Assembly (NCBI GenBank): GCA_029204225.1
Contig: CM055102.1
Span: forward strand, 6,657,320 to 6,721,319
DNA length: 64,000 bases
Source: Diphasiastrum complanatum
Taxonomy: Eukaryota > Streptophyta > Lycopodiopsida > Lycopodiales > Lycopodiaceae
Reading direction: 5' to 3'
The notes under the pieces were generated by a model. The model was not told the origin of the DNA. It saw only the letters and a list, made by a program, of their open reading frames with translations, and did no database searches. Below are positions 55,701 through 64,000 of the stretch, one piece after another (position 1 is the stretch's first letter; each line of letters begins with the position of its first letter). Position numbers and translations under genes: made by a program.

Positions 55701-56815
55701 TAGAAAAGTTCTTTCCCAACCCGACAATCTAAAGGGTTTATCACCAACTACTATAGCATGTTGGTCACGCATGACTGAACCACCCAAACACATACTCAAT
55801 CACGTCTACCTTATCTCATTAGAGACATCGGCAACTCTCAATGTATTGAGTTTCTCTAGTCTCATGCTAAACCCTTTTTCCTCCAATGTTTTTGTAGTCA
55901 CATATTTGAACCATGTCTCTCCATGTTTAGGTTCAACAATCCCTAAGAGCTTTGACATCCAATTGCCCCATTTTTTTTTTCTGATTTTTAGTTCAAGCTC
56001 TTCTTTTTGCTTTACATCACCAATGCAACTGCTTTATTCTGAAGTAATTCCTCAAGCTCTTGTTGTATCTCATTCTTTAGATTATCACAACAAACAACAT
56101 CATAAATATATTTTGAAAATAACATATGCTATGGTCCACGGCAATCAACATTGAAATATTGAGAAACACAACTTATAAATTGTTTTATCTAGACAAAAGC
56201 CAAGTCACAATAAGGTAGATTACTCACATTATATACAACTCTTGCCAGCATATATTTGGTGAATGGATACCAAGGCAACTCACCTTTTGTCAACTCAAGA
56301 GCTCTCACCTTACGAACTTGCTCTAACTCAACTATAGAAAATTTACTTTCAAAATAGGATGCATCACTCTCTCCCAATCTTCTAACTGAGTAAAGAATAT
56401 CTATCATATCAGTTTTGACAATTGGCTCTTTGTTCAATCTACACAAAAAATTTGCAAGAGAGGTCACAACCATTGATCAATAACTTTAGTGTGCAAATGT
56501 AAAGTCATAAATTTCCAAACATTATTAAAACAAATGTCAAATCTTACCTATTGATCCTATTGAGAGCTCCCAACAAAGGTAGTGAATTCGAAAGAGATAT
56601 TATTATAAACGATGCTTTAGCGAATGTGTTTTTTCTTGTCAAAGTGATAAAGCTCTCGTACATCTTCCATCCAAGCTTGGGTTCTATGATTGTCATCCTA
56701 GCATAAAAACATTTTTTTTGACAACTCTCTCCAATCTATATTGCTTTCCAAATATATCTCAAACTAATCATTTATTTCACGCCATATTGGATGTTGGGCA
56801 CATAGTGGGTTCTGA
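52750..56815 (-). pseudogene. Multi-exon gene with amino-methyltransferase motifs, broken
   Basis: Exons read downward, with splice sites that fit GT..AG: 56815-56548 (HPIWREIN, then EIYLESNIDWRELSKKMF), 56438-56228 (YSVRRLGESDASYFESKF), about 56080-55645 (IVEPKHGETWFKYVTTKTLE, IVVGDKPFRLSGWERTFLL), 55292-54493 and about 54348-53900. The long exon has MSEWEIKYCSWWTDF, KGRLVVDDADDTV, EDLVLVDM, then STWNKWSDDLLEASLDLC and ILDDRGWVVFMGP. The last main exon has VVDGALLSIESDLRTHYLPS, then FCPEGVVEVDLLLGTGTSIL (SAM-binding motif I) and LFGLYSDDKCIDWVK. Motif IV-like sequence before motif I is the order of beta-class N4/N6 methyltransferases. It carries stops and at least two frameshifts. A possible final exon is at 53820-53700; 53000-52750 is open but unassigned. 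Confidence 0.55.
53911..54085. repeat. Three tandem copies of a 57 bp unit (19 codons)
   Basis: CTTTACC(T/C)AGTCTATGCA starts at 53910, 53967 and 54024, with units almost identical. On the reverse strand each unit encodes the 19-residue block around LFGLYSDDKCIDWVK, so the segment after SAM-binding motif I of the methyltransferase-like gene is tripled in frame. Confidence 0.92.
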
Positions 56816-56838
56816 CACTAAAGTACTATTGGCTAAGC

Positions 56839-57775
56839 TGTAGAACAACTGATCAGACAGATCTTGATTCTACTAACAAAGCGCGCAGTTTACTTGACAA
56901 AGGATAAGAAACGAACGTGAACTCGAAACATTTCTATTTGTGACCAACTCGAAAGATTCGCAAAAGTTTTCTTGCCTTTAACTCGAAAGATTCACAAAAG
57001 ATTCGCGAAACAGTTACTTGTAGAAGCTCGTGGCTTTCTTGTTGAAGCTCGAAAGATTCGCGACCAGAATCTTGTCATGAAATATTTTGTTTCTTGTTCA
57101 AACTTCAGATGTCACGAGCAATTTGCGAAATCTTCTGGACTGTTCTTCAAGCTCACTTGTCGCGAAATTGTCGCAAACAGTTCGCGAAATATTCTGAATT
57201 TCTTCTTCATGCTCAAAGTTGTCATCTGTAGCGAATAATTCGCAAAAGACAAAAATGTCGCGAACAATTCACAAAACACGAAGTTGAGACGAAGAGATAG
57301 ACTGTCGCGAATAATTCGCAAACAGAATTTATTCGACCCTGAAAACAGAGCATCTATTTGAATATCAATTGTCGTAAACGGTTAGATATCTAATGTTACA
57401 GAATTAAAAGGCCAAAAGACCTGTAAATAAAGGGGCAAAAGACTTGTGCTATAGCAATATACATACATGTGCACTACTCGTTGTAACTCACTCAATCAGA
57501 GACACAACAACGAGATAAGATAGCAAGAGATGTATGCTGATTCAGATTCAGAATTATAAATTTGTTTTTGATCAATAGTTTTTGATTGTCTAAAATTGTC
57601 TTAAGTTGTCTCTTACTTCTGCATATTATTTTCGCACGCATATTCAATCAAGGCAAACACTGTTCTATTAGTACATAGATTAGATACAAACCTGATTGAA
57701 GACACTGATATTAGTTTGATTTATTCAAACTTTCATCGTGTTCTCTGTGGAAGAATAATTACTATTTTTCCTACA
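56839..57775 (+). mobile_element. Copia family V 5' LTR (937 bp)
   Basis: Starts TGTAGAACAACTG and ends TTTTTCCTACA (inverted TGTAG/CTACA). One base separates it from a perfect primer site. The U3 half (56955-57325) carries many CGCGAA/TTCGC words. The R/U5 part contains AATCAGAGACACAAC and a TC/TG-rich end. The LTR begins about 25 bases after the first exon of the methyltransferase-like gene and may have cut off its 5' part. Confidence 0.85.
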
Positions 57776-57776
57776 G

Positions 57777-57788
57777 TGGTATCAGAGC
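57777..57788 (+). other. Copia primer-binding site
   Basis: Perfect TGGTATCAGAGC. Two further decayed look-alikes (GGTATCAAAG, GATATCAGAA) follow within 70 bases. Confidence 0.94.
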
Positions 57789-57956
57789 TTACAAAATTAG
57801 ATCTGATACAATGGTATCAAAGTATACAGACTCAAAGCTGATACAGTGATATCAGAATGAATAAGAGTTGATACAGTGGTATCTTTGCACCTCTCTCAGC
57901 ATTCTTCATACATCCATCAACAAGCCGCTATCTGGAGGTTATTAAAAAATAGAAGA

Positions 57957-59740
57957 TGTCGTTGATTATCAATATTCAAGCTAAGATCACTACAATCTTG
58001 GATCCAGAAGGTTCAAATTACCTGATTTGAAAATTAAAGACTTCACTCTTGTTGAAAGGCGAAGGTCTATGGCAATGGGTAGAACCAATAGAGGAGAAGC
58101 CAGTAGCTATTCCTGGCAAAGAACTTCGAGAATCGAGTTTAAAAAATAAAAAAACTAGAGCAATTATTGCCTCTTTAGTGCATGACAATATAATGTTAGA
58201 TCTTACATCAATTTCACATTAGAGAAGTTTTGAGTTCCAAAAAGACCCTTTAAGAATTTGTGCAAGATGTCTTTTTTATTATTAAAATATTATAACACTA
58301 ATACTTTTGACTTGCCATAACTTTTTAATCATAGCACAAAAGTTTATATTATATAACAAATCATTGGAAAGCCCTTGTCGAGCGCTTTTCAATGCACCAA
58401 ACTCCGCTAAATTTGGACTTACCACTAAAAAGTTATGCTATTTTTAGTATGGAATCAAAATGTGGACTCAAAAAGTTATGTTACATAGATTTCAAATTTG
58501 AGTGTTTTGATTGGTCCATGTGTAAGAAAAATTTGTGAAAGAATATAAAAAGAATTTTTACAAAGGGTCTTTTTTGGATTTAGAACTTCTCTAATGAACA
58601 CAAAAAATTTATGGAAAGAATTGCAAACCTGGCGAAAGATGCGACAATGACACTTCAAAAGGCAATAGACGAAGTTAAGCAGGAAGTAGAAGCTCGTGAA
58701 CACTATGATGACAATGGTAATTCTGAAAATGCTCTATTTACTCAGAAGAATAAATTTTCTAAGAAGTCTAAATTTAAGAGGGAGTCATCTAAGAAGAATG
58801 AGTCTAAGACTAATGAACAACAATCTGGAAAACAATAGAAGAATTCTGGTGATAAAAAAATCTGTAACAGATGCAAAAGATCAGGTCACACAGAAAAAAA
58901 GTGTTGCTTAAATCAAAGATTGAATGCATTCATTATCATAAATGGGGTCATGCAACAATAGACTATTATCAGAATCCCAGAAACAAAAATGAGCAGAATC
59001 AAAGCGAACCTTCAGATTCAAACTATGTTGAAGACAAAGCAGAATGCTCTAGAGCAACAGAAGATAGGGCAACAAGGAACTCAGCAGCCTACGTTAGTGC
59101 TGATCTATGTTGTTCAACAAATTAAATTCGAGAAGTAGTACTTGATTCGAGAGCCACCAAACATTTTATTTTCTTGAAACAAATATTGTCTGAGTACAAG
59201 AAGATGAACTATTCAAGATTCATTATACTTGGAGATGGTTCTAAACATGTGGTTGATGGAACTGGTGTATTATGGCTGGACACGAATCCAGGTGACAAGA
59301 AACTGAAAAAATTTCTCTATGTCTCTACTCTTGATAAAGATCTTCTATCTGTAGCTAAGATAGTCAATATAGGCATGTCAATAACCTTCGCAAAGAACTC
59401 TTGTAAACTGTTCAAAGAACATTTTGATAACCTAGTTGCTAAAGGCAACAGAGAAGGAAATTTATATCACCTGAACATTCGAACAAGAATCAAACAATTC
59501 AATCAACAACTCAAGGATCAAAAATCAAAAAATCGATACTGACTCGAAAAATGCGTTAGAACCTCAACCAAAGGATCGAAATCCGATCCAATGCAAGTGG
59601 TTGTTCAAGGTAAAGAGAATGGTTTCATCCCAAACTCGACAGACTCAAATGTTTATTTCAAGTCTATATTGGATTCTTTCATCATCATTACTCTGTATGT
59701 TGATGATACTTTATTGTTCAGTAGGGCAAGCAGAGTTGTC
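57957..59740 (+). pseudogene. Copia family V gag and protease, with an RT piece attached
   Basis: Gag: LLKGEGLWQWVEPIEEKP near 58038, then interrupted by a MITE (58219-58594), then AIDEVKQEVEAREHYDDNGN (frame 58611-58838) as in family I. Knuckle CNRCKRSGHTEKKC near 58863; the second knuckle has lost a Cys (CIHYHKWGH). Protease: VVLDSRATKHFIF near 59140 with DSR in place of DSG, then FIILGDGSKHVVDGTGVLWL and DKDLLSVAKIV (59174-59542). After ALEPQPKDRNPIQCKWLF it passes to IPNSTDSNVYF and FIIITLYVDDTLLFS at 59625-59725, an RT piece of the family II type, so integrase and most of RT are missing. Confidence 0.87.
58219..58594. mobile_element. MITE with ~32 bp terminal inverted repeats
   Basis: The left end TTAGAGAAGTTTTGAGTTCC and right end (reverse complement) TTAGAGAAGTTCTAAATCC continue into CAAAAA(A)GACCCTTT on both sides. 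About 370 bp long and without coding capacity. The flanking dinucleotide is TA on both sides (58220-58221 and 58592-58593), so a TA target duplication as in Tc1/mariner (Stowaway-like) elements is the simplest reading. It is inserted in, or replaces, part of the Copia gag. Confidence 0.85.
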
Positions 59741-59744
59741 CAAT

Positions 59745-61298
59745 AAGATCCTATGTAGCGTACTCACAAAAACAGTTGAATCTAGCAGATCGGATTGGGA
59801 ACACAAGTTGCATGAACCCAAAAGTTGGCAATCAATCCTATCTTATAACGCTATTGTGCTTTGATTGTCACAATAGATTGTTGTAGGAAGTGTTTGTGCA
59901 AGGTTGAGGTCTGCAAGCAGTTGTCTTAGTCAGATCGCCTCTTTGGTTGCATTTGTCACAACTATGTATTCAGATTCCGTTGACGATAATGCAAATGAGG
60001 TCTACTTTCGGCTGTTCCATGAGATTGGGCCTTGGTTGTATAAAAATACAAATCCAAAAATTGATTTTCTGGTATCGATATCTCCTGCCCGATCCACATC
60101 TGTGTAGGCTTCAGGGATGTTGGCAGTTTGGCTACCTCCATAGCAGATGCTAAGAGTTTTTGTTTTTTGGATGTACTTCATGACCTTTGTTAGTGCTTTC
60201 TAGTGAGTTAGGCCCGGATTTGATAAGAACTGGCTAAGTGTACTGATCGAATATACAAGGTCTGGTCGCGTGCAGATCATTGCATACATTTGTAAGCCTA
60301 TGATGGATTGAAATAGTTAGCGCTTCATTTCCTCCTTTTCTACTCACTTTTAGGAGACTGTTCCTTCTATAGTTTATGTCCAGGGTTGAGTGGAAAGTGA
60401 CTTGGTTTGCAGTTGGCCATTCCATACTTTTCCAACACGTTGTTGAGATATCGTTGCTGACTGATGAAAATCAGTCTGCTGGGTCAATCTCATTGGATTT
60501 GGATTCTGAGACAGTAGTGGGCTGGACCCATGTCAGTCATCTTGTATTCTTGGGCCAGCATGCATTTGATATATTTCATCAGATTCAGATCGTTACTGAA
60601 TAGTAGTGTATCATCTACATAGAGAGTGATGATGATGAAGTAATTTGATACAGACTTGAAGTAGACATTCGAGTCTGTTGAGTTTGGAATAAAATCATTC
60701 TCTATCAAAAATGCATTGATCTTCTGGAACCAAGCTTTGGGTGATTGTTTCAGCCCATAGAGACCCTTGTAGATTTTGCATACAAGGTGCTTTTGATTTC
60801 CCTTGAGTTCATATCCCTCTGGCTACGACATATAGATTTCCTCTTCGATTTAAGAAAAGCGGTCTGGACATCCATCTGGTGGATTTCAAGATTTGCTACA
60901 GCTGCAAAGGAGAGAAGTAGGCGGATTGAAGCATGTTTGACAACTGGACTGAAGGCTTCAAAATAATCCAGATCTGAAATCTAGGAAAAGCCTTTGGCGA
61001 CTAGTCTGGCCTTGTAATGATTTGGCCTCCTTTCAGTGTCGTACTTCGCCTTGGATATCCATTTGCATGGAATTGGGTTTCGGTCCTTTGGCAGCTCAGT
61101 GACTGTCCATGTTTGATTCTCTATCAGAGAATTGAATTCGGTGTCCATCGCTGCTTTTCACTGATCAGCATTAGGAGTAGACATTGCCTCATAAACAGTG
61201 GTTGGTTCCTGCACAAAGTAGCAGGCCAGATCATCCATAAATCTAGATGGAGACTGTCTGGACCTGTTCGACCTTTTGGTTTGAACTTGATCCTCTGA
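59745..61298 (-). pseudogene. Copia family II reverse transcriptase and RNase H (reverse strand)
   Basis: Read downward: MDTEFNSLIENQTWTVTELP, RNPIPCKWISKAKYDTE, HYKARLVAKGFS, FEAFSPVVKHASIRLLLSF, LEIHQMDVQTAFL, FIPNSTDSNVYFK and YFIIITLYVDDTLLFSNDLN (catalytic YVDD, frame 60708-60490). RNase H follows: AYTDVDRAGDIDTRKSIFGF, SSTESEYIVVTNATKEAI and IYCDNQSTIA, ending near 59830. It is the least damaged Copia RT-RNase H in the window, with about eight stops or shifts. It is probably the missing RT of the family II element at 18774-20720, whose RT is deleted. Beyond 59745 it meets the forward-strand fragment head to tail in opposite orientation. Confidence 0.9.
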
Positions 61299-61299
61299 T

Positions 61300-61681
61300 G
61301 TGTGTTGCAAAAGTCTTTATGGACTCAAGCAAGCACCAAGATCATGGTATGCTAGACTCAACTCCTTTCTTATCTCACTAGGATTTATCCTAATTGACTA
61401 TGATCCTTCCATGTATCTAAACATTGTTGCTAGTGATCTTGTCATTCTTCTCAATTATGTAGATGACATTATCCTATGTGGAAGTTGCATCAAATTAGTT
61501 GAAGAGACTAGATTTCCACTTGGAGGAGAGTTTTAAATGCAAGATCTAGAAGAGATCCATTATAACTTAGGCCTAGAGATTGACTTTCGTGATGATTATG
61601 ATTTTATATGTCAATCTAGATATGCTTTATCAATGTTGAAATAATTTCATATGGAGAATTGTAAGAGCATTGACCACCAAT
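61300..61681 (+). pseudogene. Copia RT palm fragment (forward strand)
   Basis: The frame reads CCKSLYGLKQAPRSWYARLN, then SLGFILIDYDPSMYL and LVILLNYVDDIILCGS with an intact YVDD. After a stop come MQDLEEIHYNLGLEIDF and CQSRYALSMLK. It belongs to a family different from the reverse-strand RT next to it. It is cut on the left at 61299 and on the right by the Gypsy LTR at 61682. Confidence 0.9.
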
Positions 61682-62159
61682 TGTAAAGACCAATAGGGAC
61701 AACCCCTAAGATGAGGATAGGAAAACACAATAAGAGAGACAATGAAGCCAAACCACCCAACCAAACCTAGATTCCTCTTGGATCTAGCCCCCAAGCCACG
61801 CCATGTGATAGCAAGATAAGAGCTCAACTGGTAACCTAGAACAGGTTGTCGATGAGATAATCTCTACCTCAATATATAGAGAGTAGGATCCTACGCATGA
61901 ACCCATGAAATTCCCATGCAGGTCAACCATAAATAGCTCACATCTCTTCATGCATTCCTCCTGCCTATATCCATCACATGTACATGCACTACTCCATATG
62001 TCTCAATTGGAGTGTATGGGTTCTCTCAAGGTCATTAGTCACGATTAGGCCTCGACGTGGAATAAAATCTAGGTGTGACCAATAATCTCAAACATTGGAG
62101 GGCCGTTCTACCATATTAGGACTATAATTCCATGTCCTTAGTTGAATATGGCCGTAACA
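61682..62159 (-). mobile_element. Gypsy 3' LTR, reverse strand (478 bp)
   Basis: On the reverse strand it starts TGTTACGGCCATATTC at 62159, after a purine run (TTTAAGGAAGA) at 62160-62170, and ends CTTTACA at 61682. TGT/ACA ends and the adjacent polypurine tract identify the 3' end of a Gypsy element whose interior lies above. It was inserted into the Copia RT fragment at 61300-61681. Confidence 0.7.
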
Positions 62160-64000
62160 TTCTTCCTTAAACAGGTTTTGTCCCCAGAACGAGAAAAAAA
62201 AAACATGAAATTATTCATTATGCTTTCAAGTCTTACCCATGAGTCATTATTCTTAGTCCGATCTTTTCCATTTGAATAAGTACTCCGAGATGCAACAATT
62301 TTTCAATTGCTTGTCTCTATTTTGAAATACTAACTCAAATCCCAAAGATACACTAAATTATAAATATTCCAAATGGGTTGATCTACTCCAAAATAAAAAT
62401 TAATCACCTTCATGTAATCCTCATTACATGAACCACTGGGTTAATCTACTTCTTTATTTCAGAGATCAAATCCAAAAGCTAAAGAAATTTCATTTTAATC
62501 ATAGTAAAAAACTTATTCACAATTTTAGCAGAAATTAATGCTTCTTGGTACGAATATTCTTAGAATATCCAAATATTTTAAAATACCACAATTCAGTCAT
62601 CTAAAATCTATAGGAGATCCATCAAGTGTCAAACAATTATAACCCGATCCAGAGTACTGCAGTTACTCTAACGAGTTAATAGCCCCATTTCTAGCACCAT
62701 ATGCCAAAAATCAGCAACTATCTGTATTTTAATAGATTTATCTGTCTCTTATAAATATGGAGATATAGACTGAACTTTGTACACAAGCACTTGCAGACTA
62801 CAATCTTAGTAGAATACCATCCACTAAGGTAAGCAAAATCTCCACATAAGTAGAAACAATTCACTTAATGAGAAATGCTTGGGAGATCCATAGAACTCAA
62901 TAAAAAACTAGAGTAAAGATTAAAAATCATACACTCATAATAACTAAGTATCTGTCCATGATTCGTCAATCACAAATAGTTAAATTCTTATGATTTGTCA
63001 ATCATAATTCACTGGAATCTAACCCCATAATCATTAAGGAACACTGAAGTGTATGTCCAACCAACTCAACTGAATTCCAAAAATTCAGTTTACCATTTTG
63101 GGAATCATTAGGATCCGGTATCCAATTGAGCTCTCAGTGATACTATCACTATGAATCAAGTCTATTCCTCGATTGAAAAATACTCACCCAAGAATTCCGT
63201 ATATCCTATGCACACAATTTTTTTTGATGAATCAAAATGACTCATAAATCATGTTTCTTAAAAGCAAGCAATACACACAAAACAAACAATTTCCAGTGAA
63301 TTTTCTTCACACTGTCCGTTTTACCAATTAACTTCCACAGGAGTAAATCAACACTCAAGTTAATTGCCCATGATTTAAAAATCTTAAATTTCTAGGTGCA
63401 GCTCTTGATTGTACTAGTACAACATGACATTTAGATCCTTATCCAAATCACTCTAAAGTTAACCTATAGATCTATCAGAATAGATCTGTTAACTTACAAG
63501 TAATTGTCAAACACAATACTTGATCATATGTCTATGTTCACCAACTAGGTAAGTGCACCAGATAACCTTGGTAACCAGGAATACATAGTAGATCCAAACA
63601 AGATTAATCGTGCACATATGAGAATAATCTCACTATGACCTAGTACAACATATATGTCATTATCTAGCAAATTCCTTTAAAATCTAGATATGTTACTCAC
63701 ATATCTCACTGAGAATCTGTAACTCAGCTACAAAAGAATTCCATTTCTCTTGAGTAAATAACATATATGGGAAGTCTCTGAGACTAAGAACACATTCTCT
63801 CTCATGAGTTTTCCAACCCGCTTACCTCTTGCACCAAATTTCTTCTACATAATCAACCCCTTTTGGATCCTAGTACACCAACCAAGATCAAGTTGATTCA
63901 ATAGAGACACTTCATTATCAAAATTACTTCTATCCCTGTCAATTGGGATTAGTAACTTCTAATTTTACTCAATACTACTTATAATGAATTCCAATTTCCA
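62160..64000. other. Unreadable interior of the Gypsy element, no gene seen
   Basis: No reading frame of 60 codons or more lies between 61830 and the window end. The sequence is AT-rich with short recurring words (TTGATCATATG, ACTCATAA). It may be the decayed 3' end of a Gypsy element or intergenic DNA. Nothing can be assigned. Confidence 0.5.

Overview
The window is a eukaryotic, almost certainly land-plant, intergenic region made of layered and mostly broken transposable elements. The evidence is seven primer-binding sites of the plant Copia type (TGGTATCAGAGC or a one-base variant), several LTRs with matching terminal inverted bases, Copia-order (PR-INT-RT-RH) and Gypsy-order (PR-RT-RH-INT) polyprotein remnants, GT..AG introns of about 100 bp, and long dinucleotide repeats. 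The species cannot be read from the sequence. A non-flowering plant is possible but is only a guess. No intact gene was found: every coding stretch carries stops, frameshifts or truncations, so most are listed as pseudogenes. I did not find rRNA, tRNA, CRISPR or bacterial features.

Layout. 1-2640: minisatellite, LTR-like DNA and an orphan ORF. 2740-5850: Gypsy family A copy (protease, start of RT, then a separate 3' ORF and LTR). 5976-7354: MULE-like transposase gene, reverse strand. 7500-12284: Copia family I, gag to RNase H, with a 3' LTR that is followed by another primer site. 12543-13935: nested inverted repeats, a (TC)n tract and a ~190 bp tandem repeat. 14347-17700: Copia family III with a clean 5' LTR, fused in frame to Copia family II pieces (17701-18340). 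18345-21530: Copia II and I remains, reverse strand. 22505-27238: Gypsy A pieces (reverse) interrupted by a small Copia LTR fragment. 27239-31340: Gypsy family B, gag to integrase, reverse strand. 31357-33290: a Copia LTR and a Copia I fragment. 33300-37200: unassigned transposon-like fragments. 37769-40632: Copia pieces and a 203 bp (GA)n tract. 40990-46812: a complete LTR-flanked element with 5 bp target duplications but no recognisable protein (LARD-like), nested in an older reverse-strand Gypsy gag. 47111-50720: repeats and no gene. 50955-52622: a Gypsy A-like LTR and a Copia LTR, both reverse. 52750-56815: a broken multi-exon gene, reverse strand, with motifs of a beta-class amino-methyltransferase. 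56839-61681: a third Copia LTR with gag and protease, a MITE inside it, and opposing Copia RT fragments. 61682-64000: a Gypsy 3' LTR and unreadable interior.

The genes do not form one pathway. What links them is retrotransposition: gag packages RNA, protease cuts the polyprotein, RT/RNase H copies it from a tRNA primer and integrase inserts it. The best candidates for something new are the methyltransferase-like gene with its 57 bp triplication, the coiled-coil 3' ORF of Gypsy A, the LTRs with unusual AGTT...AACT ends, and the in-frame Copia chimera.
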